Positions 31,701 to 45,048 are shown, counted from the stretch's first letter. The stretch is 64,000 bases of DNA from Azotobacter chroococcum (GCF_004339665.1 NZ_SMMU01000003.1:212425-276424), one strand, 5' to 3'. The notes: a model not told the origin generated them from the sequence alone. Program-made: numbers and translations.

Positions 31701-33163
31701 TGCCCATGCCCCTCAATCAACTGTTGCCCCAGGCCGAGAGCGCGGTGTTGATCCGTGAGCTGACCCTGGACAGCCGCCAGGTGCGTCCGGGCGATCTGTT
31801 CCTCGCGGTTCCCGGCGGTCGGCAGGATGGCCGCAGCCATATCGGCGATGCGCTCGCCCGGGGTGCGGCTGCCGTGGCCTATGAGGCCGAGGGTGCAGCG
31901 GTGCCCGCCGGCAATGGCGTGCCGCTGGTGCCGATCAGGGGGCTGGCGGGGCAGTTGTCAGCGATCGCCGGACGCTTCTATGGCGAGCCAAGCCGAGCCC
32001 TGTGCCTGATCGGTGTGACCGGCACCAACGGCAAGACCAGTGTCAGCCAGTTGCTGGCCCAGGCTCTGGACCTGCTCGGCGAGCGTTGCGGCATCATCGG
32101 TACTCTGGGAAATGGTTTTCACGGCGATCTGCAAAGTGGCCGGTATACCACTCCCGATCCGCTTGGCGTGCAAGCGACCCTGGCCAGGCTGAAGCAGGCC
32201 GGTGCCCGTGCCGTGTCCATGGAGGTTTCCTCCCACGGTCTCGAACAGGGGCGGGTGGCGGCGCTGGATTTCGATGTGGCGGTCTTCACCAACCTGTCGC
32301 GTGACCATCTGGACTACCACGGCACCATGGACGCCTATGGCGCGGCCAAGGCCCAGTTGTTCGCCTGGCCCGGCCTGCGTTGCCGGGTGCTCAACTTAGA
32401 TGACGCCTTTGGTCGCCGGCTGGCCCAAGAGACGCAGTCCTCCCGTCTGATCGGCTATAGCCTGGAGGATCGCTCCGCCCAGCTGCACTGTCGTTGGGTG
32501 CATTTCGACGAGCGGGGCGTGCGAGCCGAGGTGGTGACCCCTCAGGGAGAAGGGTTGCTGCACAGCCCGCTGCTGGGCCGCTTCAACCTGAGCAACCTGC
32601 TGGCCATGGTCGGTGCGCTGCTGGGACTGGATTACGCGCTGGACGAGATTCTGCGCGTCATGCCGCAGCTGCAGGCGCCGGTCGGGCGCATGCAGCGCCT
32701 GGGTGGCGGCACCAGACCGCTGGTGGTGGTGGACTATGCCCATACCCCGGATGCCCTTGAGAAGGTGCTGGAGGCGCTGCGCCCTCATGTCCGCGGGCGG
32801 CTGCTGTGCCTGTTCGGCTGTGGCGGCGACCGCGATCGCGGCAAGCGCCCGTTGATGGCGGCGGTTGCCGAGCGGCTGGCCGACGAGGTGCTGGTCACCG
32901 ACGACAATCCGCGCAGCGAATCTCCCGAACAGATTTTTGCCGATATCCGCAGCGGCATTGACGCACCGGAAAAGGTCGCCTACCTGCATGGGCGCGGCCA
33001 GGCCATCGCCCACCTGATCGCCAATGCCGAGGCGAGCGACGTGCTGTTGCTGGCCGGCAAGGGACACGAGGACTACCAGGAGATCAATGGCGTGCGCCAG
33101 CCTTTTTCCGACATTGAAGAGGCCGCCAAGGCTCTGAGCGCCTGGGAGGCGGCCCATGCTTAA
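31700..33163 (+). CDS. murE: UDP-MurNAc-Ala-Glu:meso-diaminopimelate ligase
   Basis: MurE adds meso-diaminopimelate to the stem peptide. From ATG 31700 (MPMPLNQLLPQAES) it is 487 residues, the usual length. The ATP loop is GVTGTNGKTSVSQ. Other blocks are YTTPDPLGVQATLARL, MEVSSHGLEQGR, and the DAP-recognition motif DNPR in LVTDDNPRSESPEQI. The final LLLAGKGHEDYQE is typical. DNPR marks it as a DAP-type rather than a lysine-type ligase. It overlaps ftsI by one base and murF by eight. Confidence 0.97.
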
Positions 33164-34523
33164 GGCTCTGCATCTGAGCGAAGTCGCCGGTCTGTTGCGG
33201 GGGGGCCTGGTAGGGGGCGATGTGGCTTTCGATTCGGTCGGTACCGACAGCCGGGCGATTTGCCCGGGGCAATTGTTCGTCGCGCTGGTCGGGCCGCGTT
33301 TCGATGGTCATGCCTTTCTTGCCGAGGTTGCTGCCAGGGGGGCAGTGGCCGCTCTGGTTCAGCGCACGATGCCGGAAGCGGGACTGCCGCAGTTGCAGGT
33401 GGCCGATACCCGGCTTGCCCTCGGCCAGTTGGGAGGCTTCAACCGCCAGGCCTACAGCGGCCCGCTGGCCGCGGTGACCGGCTCCAGCGGCAAGACCACG
33501 GTCAAGGAAATGCTCGCCAGCATCCTGCGCACCCGTGGCCCGGTGCTGGCTACCCGCGGCAACCTGAACAACGACCTGGGTGTGCCGTTGACATTGCTGG
33601 AGCTGGCGCCCGAGCATGTCGGTGCGGTGATCGAGCTGGGCGCTTCGCGGGTCGGTGAGATCGCCTACACCGTCGGCCTGACCCGTCCGCAGGTGGCGAT
33701 CATCACCAATGCTGGCACGGCCCACGTCGGTGAGTTCGGCGGACCGGAAAGGATCGTCGAGGCCAAGGGCGAGATCCTCGAGGGACTACCGGCCGGCGGT
33801 ATCGCCGTGCTCAACCGCGACGATCGGGCGTTCGCCACCTGGCAGCGGCGTGCTGGCGAGCGGCGCGTGCTGAGTTTTGCTCTGGACGATGGCGATGCCG
33901 ATTTTCGGGCCAGGGATATCCAGCCCGACGCCCGTGGCTGCCCGGCTTTCACCTTGCAGGGGCCCGCCGGTGAGGCGCGTATCCAGCTCAATCTGCTCGG
34001 TCGGCACAATGTGGCCAATGCTTTGGCGGCCGCTGCTGCGGCTCATGCCCTGGGTATGCCGCTGGTCGGAATCCAGGCCGGGCTCGAGAGCCTGCAACCG
34101 GTCAAGGGGCGCGCCGTGGCGCAGCTTGCGCCGAACGGCATGCGGGTGATCGACGACAGCTACAACGCAAACCCCGCGTCAATGTGCGCGGCTATCGATA
34201 TACTCGCCGGCTTTTCCGGACGCACCGTCCTGGCCTTGGGTGACATGGGCGAACTGGGCGCGTGGGCGGAGGAGGGCCACCGTCAGGTGGGCGCCTATGC
34301 TGCCGGCAAGGTCGATGCCCTATATGCCGTCGGGCCGCTGATGGCGCATGCGGTCGCGGCGTTCGGAGACAACGGCCGGCATTTCGCCAACCAGGCCACC
34401 CTGCTCGAGGCCCTGCGCGGCGAGCAGCATCCCAATACCACCATTCTGATCAAGGGTTCGCGAAGTGCGGCGATGGACAAGATCGTCTCGGCTCTCTGCG
34501 GTTCCAGCGAGGAGATTCACTAA
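33156..34523 (+). CDS. murF: UDP-MurNAc-tripeptide:D-Ala-D-Ala ligase
   Basis: MurF adds D-Ala-D-Ala to complete the pentapeptide. The 455-residue product has the three Mur-ligase domains: an N-terminal UDP-binding part with VGTDSRAICPGQLFVAL, the central ATP domain with VTGSSGKTTVKEML and RGNLNNDLGVPLTLL, and the C-terminal domain with VIDDSYNANPASMCAAI and LALGDMGELG. It starts eight bases before the murE stop and ends directly against mraY (TAA then ATG, no gap). Confidence 0.97.
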   Translation: MLKALHLSEVAGLLRGGLVGGDVAFDSVGTDSRAICPGQLFVALVGPRFDGHAFLAEVAARGAVAALVQRTMPEAGLPQLQVADTRLALGQLGGFNRQAYSGPLAAVTGSSGKTTVKEMLASILRTRGPVLATRGNLNNDLGVPLTLLELAPEHVGAVIELGASRVGEIAYTVGLTRPQVAIITNAGTAHVGEFGGPERIVEAKGEILEGLPAGGIAVLNRDDRAFATWQRRAGERRVLSFALDDGDADFRARDIQPDARGCPAFTLQGPAGEARIQLNLLGRHNVANALAAAAAAHALGMPLVGIQAGLESLQPVKGRAVAQLAPNGMRVIDDSYNANPASMCAAIDILAGFSGRTVLALGDMGELGAWAEEGHRQVGAYAAGKVDALYAVGPLMAHAVAAFGDNGRHFANQATLLEALRGEQHPNTTILIKGSRSAAMDKIVSALCGSSEEIH

Positions 34524-35606
34524 ATGCTGCTGCTGCTGGCAGAGTATCTGCAACAGTTCCATACCGGTTTCGCGGTCGTCCAGTACCTGACACTGCGCGG
34601 GATTCTCGGGGTGCTGACCGCCCTGATCCTGGCTCTGTGCCTTGGCCCCTGGATGATCCGGACCCTGCAGATTCGCCAGATCGGTCAGGCGGTGCGCGAC
34701 GACGGTCCACAATCGCACCTGTCGAAGAAGGGTACGCCGACCATGGGCGGCGCGCTGATCCTGTCCGCTATCGCTATCAGCACCCTGCTCTGGGCGGATT
34801 TGTCCAACCGCTACGTCTGGGTCGTGCTGGCCGTAACTCTGCTGTTCGGCGCCATCGGCTGGGTTGACGATTACCGCAAGGTGATCGAGAAAAACTCTCG
34901 TGGCCTGCCGAGCCGCTGGAAGTACTTCTGGCAGTCGGTTTTCGGCCTTGGCGCTGCGCTCTTCCTTTATATGACTGCACAAACCCCGGTCGAGACCACC
35001 CTGATCCTGCCGCTGATCAAGACCATCGAGATTCCCCTTGGGGCTGCGTTCATCGTGCTGACCTATTTCGTCATCGTCGGCTCGAGCAATGCAGTGAACC
35101 TGACCGACGGCCTCGACGGCCTGGCGATCATGCCCACGGTGATGGTCGGTGGCGCCCTGGGAATCTTCTGCTACCTGTCCGGCAACGTGAATTTTGCCGA
35201 ATACCTGCTGATTCCCAGCGTGGCAGGGGCCGGTGAGCTGATCGTGTTCTGTGGTGCGCTGATTGGCGCCGGCCTCGGCTTTCTCTGGTTCAACACCTAT
35301 CCGGCGCAGGTCTTCATGGGCGACGTCGGCGCGCTGGCCTTGGGAGCGGCGCTCGGCACCATCGCAGTGATCGTCCGCCAGGAAGTGGTGCTGTTCATCA
35401 TGGGCGGGGTGTTCGTCATGGAAACCCTGTCGGTGATGATCCAAGTCGCCTCCTTCAAACTCACCGGCAAGCGCGTGTTTCGCATGGCGCCGATCCACCA
35501 CCACTTCGAGCTGAAAGGCTGGCCGGAGCCGCGGGTGATCGTGCGTTTCTGGATCATCACCGTGGTACTGGTGCTGATAGGCTTGGCGACCCTGAAGCTG
35601 CGCTGA
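34524..35606 (+). CDS. mraY: Phospho-MurNAc-pentapeptide translocase MraY
   Basis: MraY is the inner-membrane enzyme that loads the MurNAc-pentapeptide phosphate onto undecaprenyl phosphate, forming lipid I. The 360-residue protein has about ten membrane helices. Active-site motifs are GWVDDYRKV (Asp pair), the [11 protein letters not shown] loop, [11 protein letters not shown] (magnesium ligand), and the histidine motif [25 protein letters not shown] PTMGGALIL also fits. It abuts murF and is followed after ten bases by murD. Confidence 0.97.
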   Translation: MLLLLAEYLQQFHTGFAVVQYLTLRGILGVLTALILALCLGPWMIRTLQIRQIGQAVRDDGPQSHLSKKGTPTMGGALILSAIAISTLLWADLSNRYVWVVLAVTLLFGAIGWVDDYRKVIEKNSRGLPSRWKYFWQSVFGLGAALFLYMTAQTPVETTLILPLIKTIEIPLGAAFIVLTYFVIVGSSNAVNLTDGLDGLAIMPTVMVGGALGIFCYLSGNVNFAEYLLIPSVAGAGELIVFCGALIGAGLGFLWFNTYPAQVFMGDVGALALGAALGTIAVIVRQEVVLFIMGGVFVMETLSVMIQVASFKLTGKRVFRMAPIHHHFELKGWPEPRVIVRFWIITVVLVLIGLATLKLR

Positions 35607-35616
35607 GGACCGGGAC

Positions 35617-36963
35617 ATGAGCCTGATCGCTTCCGACCAGTTCCGCATCGTCGTCGGTCTCGGCAAGAGCGGCATGTCCCTGGTGCGCTTCCTGGCCCGC
35701 CAGGGTGCACACTTTGCCGTGGTCGACACCCGCGCCAATCCCCCGGAGCTGGCTGCGCTGCGGCGCGACTACCCGCAGGTCGAGGTGCACTGCGGCCCGC
35801 TGGACGTGGACTTTCTCTGCCGAGCCAGCGAGCTCTACGTCAGTCCGGGGCTGGCACTGGCCACGCCGGCGCTGCAGACTGCGGCGGCGCATGGGGTGAA
35901 GTTGTCCGGCGACATCGAGCTGTTCGCCCGGCATGCCCGGGCGCCGATCGTCGCCATCACCGGCTCCAACGCGAAGAGTACTGTGACCACCCTGGTCGGC
36001 GAGATGGCCCGTGCGGCCGGCCGGCGCGTGGCGGTGGGCGGCAATCTGGGCACGCCGGCCCTCGACCTGCTGGACGACAGCGTCGAGCTGTACGTGCTGG
36101 AACTCTCCAGCTTCCAGCTGGAGACGACCGAACGGTTGAATGCCGAGGTGGCCACCTGCCTCAACGTCAGCGAAGACCACATGGATCGCTATGCCGATCT
36201 GCAGGCCTATCACCTGGCCAAGCATCGCATCTTTCGTGGTGCCCACCAGGTGGTGGTGAACCGCGACGACGCGCTGTCCCGCCCGCTGGTCGCCGACCAA
36301 CTGCCGTGCTGGTCCTTCGGTCTCGGCAAGCCGGACTTCAAGGGCTTCGGCCTGCTCGAGGAAAGCGGCGAGAAGCACCTGGCCTTCCAGTTCGAGGCGC
36401 TGCTGCCGGTCCGCGAGCTGAAGATCCGCGGTGCCCACAACCAGGCCAATGCCTTGGCGGCACTGGCGCTGGGCCATGCGGCCGGCTTGCCGTTCGCGCC
36501 GATGCTGGACTCCCTGAAGGGCTTTGCCGGGTTGCCGCACCGCTGCCAGTGGCTGCGGGAATTGCGGGGGGTCGGCTATTACGACGACTCCAAGGCCACC
36601 AATGTCGGTGCCGCGCTGGCCGCAATCGAGGGGTTGGGCGCGGACATCGTCGGCAAGCTGGTGCTGATTGCCGGTGGCGACGGCAAGGGCGCGGATTTCT
36701 CCAGCCTGCGCCAGCCAGTCGCCGAACACTGCCGCGCGGTGATTCTGCTCGGCCGCGACGCCGAGCGTATTGCCGCAGTGCTGGAGGGTGTCGTGCCGCT
36801 GGTCCGGGTGAGGACGCTGGAGGAGGCGGTCGAGCGCGCGGCTGCCCTGGCCGAGGCCGGTGACGCCGTGCTGCTGTCGCCAGCCTGTGCCAGCCTGGAC
36901 ATGTTCCGAAACTTCGAAGAGCGCGGACAGCTGTTCGCCCGGGCGGTGGAGGCGCTCTCCTGA
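35617..36963 (+). CDS. murD: UDP-MurNAc-L-alanine:D-glutamate ligase
   Basis: MurD adds D-glutamate to UDP-MurNAc-Ala. The 448-residue product starts with a Rossmann-like domain (FRIVVGLGKSGMSLVRFLA). It has its ATP loop at ITGSNAKSTVTT, where Ala replaces the usual second Gly of GTNGKS/T; I recall the same change in other pseudomonads. Further blocks are LELSSFQLE, LNVSEDHMDRY, RGAHNQANALAAL, YYDDSKATNVGA and LLSPACASLDMFRNFEERG. The stop overlaps the ftsW start by one base. Confidence 0.97.
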   Translation: MSLIASDQFRIVVGLGKSGMSLVRFLARQGAHFAVVDTRANPPELAALRRDYPQVEVHCGPLDVDFLCRASELYVSPGLALATPALQTAAAHGVKLSGDIELFARHARAPIVAITGSNAKSTVTTLVGEMARAAGRRVAVGGNLGTPALDLLDDSVELYVLELSSFQLETTERLNAEVATCLNVSEDHMDRYADLQAYHLAKHRIFRGAHQVVVNRDDALSRPLVADQLPCWSFGLGKPDFKGFGLLEESGEKHLAFQFEALLPVRELKIRGAHNQANALAALALGHAAGLPFAPMLDSLKGFAGLPHRCQWLRELRGVGYYDDSKATNVGAALAAIEGLGADIVGKLVLIAGGDGKGADFSSLRQPVAEHCRAVILLGRDAERIAAVLEGVVPLVRVRTLEEAVERAAALAEAGDAVLLSPACASLDMFRNFEERGQLFARAVEALS

Positions 36964-38183
36964 TGCTTGCCTTGCTGCGTCCCTATCCGTCGCCGCTGTT
37001 CAGCCGGCGCGGCTTCGATGTCGATTTCCCGATGCTGGCGGGCTGTCTGACGCTGCTCGGTCTGGGGCTGGTGATGATCACCTCGGCATCTTCCGAAGTG
37101 GCGGCGGTGCAGGCCGGCAACACCTTCTACTACATGGTCCGTCACCTGGTGTATCTGCTGATTGGCATCGTCGCCGGCGGCGTGGTGATGCTGGTACCGC
37201 TGGAAACCTGGCAGAGCATGGGCGGCAAGCTGCTGTTGGCCGCCTTCGGTGTGCTGATCCTCGTGCTTGTTCCGGGCATCGGTCGCGAGGTGAACGGCTC
37301 GATGCGCTGGATCGGTTTCGGCGCCTTCAACGTCCAGCCCTCGGAGATCGCCAAGCTGTTCGTGGTGATCTACCTCGCCGGCTATCTGGTACGCCGCGAG
37401 GATGAGGTGCGCCGGCGCTGGATCGGCTTCATCAAGCCGATCATCGTGCTGATTCCGTTGGCTGGACTGCTGCTGCTGGAGCCGGACTTCGGCGCCACCG
37501 TGGTGATGCTGGGCTCTGCTGCGGCCATGCTGTTCCTCGGTGGGGTCGGCCTGTTCCGCTTCATCCTGCTGGCCGCCGCCGCCATCGCGGCGGTGTTCGT
37601 GCTGGTGCAGACCCAGGAATACCGCCTGCAACGACTGATCACCTTTACCGATCCCTGGGCCGACCAATTCGGCGCCGGCTACCAGCTGACCCAGGCGCTG
37701 ATCGCCTTCGGGCGCGGGGAATGGCTGGGCGTCGGGCTCGGCAACAGTGTGCAGAAACAGTTCTACCTGCCGGAAGCGCATACCGACTTCGTCTTCTCCG
37801 TGCTGGCCGAGGAGCTGGGTATGTTCGGTGCGCTGGCCACCCTCGGCCTGTTCACCTTCGTCTGCGTGCGTGCTCTCTATCTCGGACTGTGGGCGGAGAA
37901 GGCCCGGCACTACTTCTCGGCCTATGTGGCCTATGGACTGGCTTTCCTGTGGATCGGCCAGTTCCTCATCAATATCGGGGTGAACGTCGGTCTTCTGCCG
38001 ACCAAGGGCCTGACCTTGCCCTTCCTCAGCTATGGCGGCAGCTCGCTGGTGATCTGCTGCGTCAGCCTGGGCCTGCTGTTGCGTCTGGACTGGGAGCGTC
38101 GCACCCAGCTGGGCAACGAGAATGCGCGGTTCAGCGAGGAGGATTTCGCCGAGGACCACGAGGAGCAAGCTGATGGGCGCTAA
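36963..38183 (+). CDS. ftsW: FtsW, septal peptidoglycan glycosyltransferase (SEDS family)
   Basis: FtsW polymerises lipid II at the septum in complex with FtsI. The 406-residue SEDS protein has about ten membrane helices. Family blocks are GREVNGSMRWIGFGAFNVQPSE, LEPDFGATVVM, the loop with GAGYQLTQALIAFGRGEWLGVGLGNSVQK followed by LPEAHTDFVFSVLAEELG (including the conserved Asp), and the end GLTLPFLSYGGSSLV. It shares one base with murD and overlaps murG by 11 bases. Confidence 0.96.
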   Translation: MLALLRPYPSPLFSRRGFDVDFPMLAGCLTLLGLGLVMITSASSEVAAVQAGNTFYYMVRHLVYLLIGIVAGGVVMLVPLETWQSMGGKLLLAAFGVLILVLVPGIGREVNGSMRWIGFGAFNVQPSEIAKLFVVIYLAGYLVRREDEVRRRWIGFIKPIIVLIPLAGLLLLEPDFGATVVMLGSAAAMLFLGGVGLFRFILLAAAAIAAVFVLVQTQEYRLQRLITFTDPWADQFGAGYQLTQALIAFGRGEWLGVGLGNSVQKQFYLPEAHTDFVFSVLAEELGMFGALATLGLFTFVCVRALYLGLWAEKARHYFSAYVAYGLAFLWIGQFLINIGVNVGLLPTKGLTLPFLSYGGSSLVICCVSLGLLLRLDWERRTQLGNENARFSEEDFAEDHEEQADGR

Positions 38184-39235
38184 CGTATTGATCATGGCCG
38201 GCGGTACCGGGGGACATGTGTTCCCGGCGCTGGCCTGTGCCCGCGAATTCCAGGCCCGTGGCTATGCCGTGCACTGGCTGGGCACACCGCGGGGAATCGA
38301 GAACGAGCTGGTGCCTTCGGCCGGGCTGCCGCTGCATCGGATCCAGATTGGCGGGCTGCGTGGCAAGGGGCTGGCGACTCTGCTCAAGGCCCCCTTCCAG
38401 CTGCTGAAGTCTCTGTTCCAGGCCCGTCGGGTCATGCGCGAGCTGCGCCCGGTGTGCGTGCTGGGCATGGGGGGCTTCGTCACCGGCCCTGGCGGTGTGG
38501 CGGCGAAGCTGGCTGGTGTGCCTCTGATCATCCACGAGCAGAATGCCGTGGCCGGCACCTCCAACCGGGCACTGGCGCCACTCGCCAGCCGGGTCTGCGA
38601 AGCCTTCCCGGATACCTTCGGCGTCACCGACAAGCGGCGTACCACTGGCAATCCGGTGCGCCCCGAGCTGTTTCTGGAGTTGCCGCGCCAGCCCCTGGAG
38701 GGGCGCAGGCTGCGTCTGCTGGTCCTGGGCGGCAGCCTGGGCGCCGAGCCCCTGAACAAGTTGCTGCCCGCGGCATTGGCACTGATCCCTGCTGGGCAGC
38801 GGCCGGAGATCTTTCATCAGGCTGGCCGACAGCACCACGAGATCACCGCCGAGCGTTACCGCGAGGCCGGAGTCGAGGCCGAAGTCGTGCCCTTCGTCGA
38901 GGACATGGCCCGCGTCTATGCTTGGGCCGACCTGGTGGTCTGTCGTGCCGGCGCCTTGACCGTGAGCGAGCTGGCGGCCGCCGGACTGCCGGCGCTGCTG
39001 GTGCCGCTGCCCCATGCCATTGACGACCACCAGACCCGCAATGCCGATTATCTGGCGCGGGAAGGCGCGGCCTTCCTGCTGCCGCAAGCATTTACGGCGG
39101 CTGCCGATCTGGCCGCGCGTCTGACCGAGGTATCGATGCACCCCGAACGACTCGAAAGCATGGCCACCAGTGCCCGCCGCCTGGCCAAACCCGATGCAAC
39201 CCGCACGGTCGTGGATATCTGCCTGGAGGTGGCGC

Positions 39236-39243
<8 letters not shown>
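38173..39243 (+). CDS. murG: MurG, lipid II-forming N-acetylglucosaminyltransferase
   Basis: MurG transfers GlcNAc from UDP-GlcNAc onto lipid I at the inner face of the membrane. From ATG 38173 the product is 356 residues. It has the N-terminal glycine loop [15 protein letters not shown], then [48 protein letters not shown], and the donor-binding block [30 protein letters not shown] with [14 protein letters not shown] lies upstream. It overlaps ftsW by 11 bases and murC by eight. Confidence 0.96.
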
Positions 39244-41646
<2,403 letters not shown>

Positions 41647-41649
41647 GCC

Positions 41650-42501
41650 ATGTACGGCACCATGCTTCGTCATCGGCAGCCGGGCGCGGGGCGCATGCCG
41701 GCGCGTCGGGGGGCTAGCCGCATGGTGGCCAAGCCGCCCGTGTCGGCACGTCTGTCGAAGCTGGGCATGAGCCTGTTGAAAAAGCTGGGTGGTTTGCTGT
41801 TGCTGGCAGCCCTCGGGGCCGGTAGCTATTTCCTGGGGCTGCGCCTGATGCCCTATGCAGACCAGCCGATCGCCGACGTCAAGCTCGAGGGGCATCTGAG
41901 CTATGTCAGCAGCCAGGCAGTCCTCGATCGCATCGCACCCTTCCGTCAGGCCAGCTTCTTCAGTGTCGATCTGGCCGGCATCCGCAGCGAGCTTGAGAGC
42001 ATGTCCTGGATCGCCAAGGCCGAAGTGCGGCGTGTATGGCCGGATCGGCTGGTGGTCCATCTGGAGGAGCAGCTGCCGATAGCGCGTTGGGGCGACGAGG
42101 CGTTGCTGAGCAACCAGGGCGAGGCCTTCGCTCCGAGCGAGGTATCTCACTACGAGCACCTGCCGCAGCTGGCCGGTCCCCAGCAGGCGCAGGAAAAGGT
42201 GATGCAGCAATATCATGTGCTCAACCAGTTGCTCAGGCCGCTGGGGTTCTCCATCGCCCGTCTGGAGCTGCGCGAGCGTGGCAGCTGGTACGTCACCACC
42301 ACCCAGGGCATCGAGTTGTTGCTCGGGCGTGATCATCTGCTCGCCAAGATGCGCCGCTTCAGCGCCATCTACGAGCGGGCCCTGAAAGAGCAGAACGCGA
42401 ATATCGCGCGTATCGATCTGCGCTATGCCAACGGCCTTGCCGTGGCGTGGCGAGAGCCGGTCGCGCCCACGGCGGGGGCCGAACCCGCCGCCGTGCACTG
42501 A
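41650..42501 (+). CDS. ftsQ: Cell-division protein FtsQ
   Basis: FtsQ is a bitopic protein bridging early and late divisome proteins with FtsB and FtsL. The 283-residue product has an Arg-rich cytoplasmic N-terminus, one membrane helix ([19 protein letters not shown], about residues 46-64) and a periplasmic POTRA domain ([25 protein letters not shown]...[35 protein letters not shown]). The second beta domain ends [15 protein letters not shown]. It lies three bases after ddlB and 22 before ftsA. Confidence 0.95.
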   Translation: MYGTMLRHRQPGAGRMPARRGASRMVAKPPVSARLSKLGMSLLKKLGGLLLLAALGAGSYFLGLRLMPYADQPIADVKLEGHLSYVSSQAVLDRIAPFRQASFFSVDLAGIRSELESMSWIAKAEVRRVWPDRLVVHLEEQLPIARWGDEALLSNQGEAFAPSEVSHYEHLPQLAGPQQAQEKVMQQYHVLNQLLRPLGFSIARLELRERGSWYVTTTQGIELLLGRDHLLAKMRRFSAIYERALKEQNANIARIDLRYANGLAVAWREPVAPTAGAEPAAVH

Positions 42502-42523
42502 GTTGAGGAGCAGATAGACAAAT

Positions 42524-43771
42524 ATGGCAAGCGCGCAGAGTGGCAAGATGATCGTTGGTCTCGACATCGGTACCTCCAAGGTGGTGGCCTTGGTAGGCGA
42601 GGTGGCGGCCGATGGCCGGCTGGAAATCGTCGGAATCGGTTCCCATCCTTCGCGGGGCTTGAAGAAGGGTGTGGTGGTGAATATCGAATCCACCGTACAG
42701 TCCATCCAGCGGGCGGTGGAGGAGGCCCAGCTGATGGCTGGCTGCCAGATTCACTCGGCCTTCGTCGGCCTGGCGGGGAACCATATCCGCAGTCTGAACT
42801 CACACGGGATTGTCGCCATCCGTGATCGCGAGGTCAGTCAGGCCGACCTGGAGCGCGTCCTGGATGCGGCCCAGGCGGTGGCCATTCCCTCGGACCAGCG
42901 GGTGCTGCATACCCTGCCGCAGGACTACGTGATCGACAACCAGGAGGGCGTGCGCGAGCCCTTGGGCATGTCCGGCGTGCGCCTGGAGGCTAAGGTGCAC
43001 GTGGTGACCTGCGCGGTGAACGCGGCGCAGAACGTCGAGAAGTGCGTGCGCCGCTGCGATCTGGAGGTGGACGACATCATCCTCGAGCAGCTGGCTTCGG
43101 CCCATGCGGTGCTCACCGAGGACGAGAAGGAGTTGGGCGTATGCCTGGTGGACATCGGTGGCGGTACCACCGATATCGCCATCTTTACCGAGGGGGCAAT
43201 CCGCCATACCGCGGTGATTCCGATAGCTGGCGATCAGGTCACCAACGACATTGCCATGGCGTTGCGCACCCCGACCCAGTATGCCGAGGAAATCAAGATC
43301 CGCTATGCCTGCGCCCTGGCCAAGCTGGCTGGTGCCGGTGAAACCATCAATGTTCCCAGCGTTGGCGAGCGTCCCTCGCGGGAGCTCTCCCGCCAGGCTC
43401 TGGCCGAGGTGGTCGAACCCCGTTACGACGAGCTATTCAGCCTGATTCATGCCGAGCTGCGGCGCAGTGGCTACGAGGATCTGATCCCTGCCGGCGTCGT
43501 TCTCACCGGGGGCTCGGCGAAGATGGAAGGGGCCGTCGAGCTGGCCGAGGAGATTTTCCACATGCCGGTACGTCTGGGCGTGCCGCACAGCGTCAGGGGA
43601 ATGGATGATGTGATCAGCAATCCGATCTATTCCACCGGGGTGGGGCTGCTGCTCTACGGACTGCAGAAACAGGCCGATGGCGTGCCTCTGTCCGGTTCCG
43701 GCAGTTACAGCGAAGACACCAAGCCATCTGTCCTGGAGCGACTCAAGCGCTGGTTCCAGGGCAACTTCTGA
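42524..43771 (+). CDS. ftsA: Cell-division protein FtsA
   Basis: FtsA is an actin-like ATPase that tethers FtsZ filaments to the membrane. The 415-residue product has the phosphate-1 motif VGLDIGTSKVVALVGE and the SHS2-containing 1C domain (about residues 85-165). The phosphate-2 motif CLVDIGGGTTDIAIFTEG, the adenosine motif VVLTGGSAKMEG, and a C-terminal amphipathic membrane-targeting helix (VLERLKRWFQGNF) follow. ftsZ starts 44 bases later, after an AAGGAAAGGAGAGG stretch that supplies its ribosome-binding site. Confidence 0.97.
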   Translation: MASAQSGKMIVGLDIGTSKVVALVGEVAADGRLEIVGIGSHPSRGLKKGVVVNIESTVQSIQRAVEEAQLMAGCQIHSAFVGLAGNHIRSLNSHGIVAIRDREVSQADLERVLDAAQAVAIPSDQRVLHTLPQDYVIDNQEGVREPLGMSGVRLEAKVHVVTCAVNAAQNVEKCVRRCDLEVDDIILEQLASAHAVLTEDEKELGVCLVDIGGGTTDIAIFTEGAIRHTAVIPIAGDQVTNDIAMALRTPTQYAEEIKIRYACALAKLAGAGETINVPSVGERPSRELSRQALAEVVEPRYDELFSLIHAELRRSGYEDLIPAGVVLTGGSAKMEGAVELAEEIFHMPVRLGVPHSVRGMDDVISNPIYSTGVGLLLYGLQKQADGVPLSGSGSYSEDTKPSVLERLKRWFQGNF

Positions 43772-43815
43772 CAACGGCAGTAGGCAGTAAAAAAGAAAAG
43801 GAAAGGAGAGGGAAT

Positions 43816-44997
43816 ATGTTCGAGCTCGTAGACAACGTTCCGCAAAGTGCAGTGATCAAGGTTATTGGTGTCGGTGGTGGTGGCGGCAACGCCGTGAATC
43901 ACATGGCGGCCACCAACATCGAGGGCGTCGAGTTCATCTGCGCCAATACCGATGCCCAGGCACTGAAGAACATTACTGCACGAACTGTACTGCAGCTGGG
44001 TTCGGGGGTGACCAAGGGCTTGGGCGCCGGCGCCAATCCCGAGGTCGGCCGCGAAGCTGCCATGGAAGACCGCGAGCGTATCGCCGAGGTGCTGCAGGGC
44101 ACCGACATGGTGTTCATCACCACCGGCATGGGCGGTGGTACCGGTACCGGCGCGGCACCGGTCATCGCCGAGGTGGCGAAGGGGCTGGGCATCTTGACCG
44201 TGGCCGTGGTGACCCGTCCGTTCCCGTTCGAAGGGCGCAAGCGCATGCAGGTTGCCGAGGAGGGCATCCGCCTGCTGGCCGAGCACGTCGATTCGCTGAT
44301 CACCATTCCCAACGAGAAGCTGCTGACCATCCTCGGCAAGGATGCTAGTCTGCTGTCCGCCTTCGCCAAGGCCGATGACGTGCTGGCCGGCGCAGTCCGC
44401 GGCATCTCCGACATCATCAAGCGTCCCGGGATGATCAACGTCGACTTTGCCGACGTGAAGACCGTGATGAGCGAGATGGGCATGGCCATGATGGGGACCG
44501 GTTGTGCCAGCGGCCCGAACCGTGCCCGCGAGGCCACCGAGGCGGCGATCCGCAACCCGCTGCTGGAAGACGTCCACCTGCAGGGCGCTCGCGGCATCCT
44601 GGTGAACATTACCGCCGGCCCCGATCTGTCCTTGGGCGAGTACTCCGATGTGGGCAACATCATCGAGCAGTTCGCATCCGATCAGGCCATGGTGAAGGTG
44701 GGTACCGTGATCGATCCGGATATGCGCGACGAACTGCATGTGACCGTGGTCGCCACTGGTCTGGGGGCACGTACCGAAAAGCCGATGAAGGTGGTTGACA
44801 ACACCCTGCAGCCGGCCAGCGCTACCAGCGCCCCCGCCGCGCCGCGTGGCGATCAGACGGTGAACTACAAGGACTACGAGCGTCCCACCGTACAGCGCCA
44901 GAGCCATGCCGCCAGTGCCACGGCTGCCAAGCTCAACCCGCAGGACGATCTGGATTATCTGGACATTCCGGCCTTCCTGCGTCGCCAGGCTGATTGA
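43816..44997 (+). CDS. ftsZ: Cell-division protein FtsZ
   Basis: FtsZ is the tubulin-like GTPase that forms the division ring. The 393-residue product has KVIGVGGGGGNAVNHM at the start, the tubulin signature GGGTGTGAAPVIAEVAK, and the T7 loop NVDFADVKTVMSEMG. A variable linker is rich in Ala/Pro/Arg. The conserved C-terminal peptide DDLDYLDIPAFLRRQAD binds FtsA and ZipA. It is the last gene of the dcw cluster proper; a 106-base gap with its own probable promoter precedes lpxC. Confidence 0.98.
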   Translation: MFELVDNVPQSAVIKVIGVGGGGGNAVNHMAATNIEGVEFICANTDAQALKNITARTVLQLGSGVTKGLGAGANPEVGREAAMEDRERIAEVLQGTDMVFITTGMGGGTGTGAAPVIAEVAKGLGILTVAVVTRPFPFEGRKRMQVAEEGIRLLAEHVDSLITIPNEKLLTILGKDASLLSAFAKADDVLAGAVRGISDIIKRPGMINVDFADVKTVMSEMGMAMMGTGCASGPNRAREATEAAIRNPLLEDVHLQGARGILVNITAGPDLSLGEYSDVGNIIEQFASDQAMVKVGTVIDPDMRDELHVTVVATGLGARTEKPMKVVDNTLQPASATSAPAAPRGDQTVNYKDYERPTVQRQSHAASATAAKLNPQDDLDYLDIPAFLRRQAD

Positions 44998-45048
44998 CTG
45001 TATTTATCAGGGGTATTGCTTTGATTGGTGTCCAGCAAAGATCGGTTC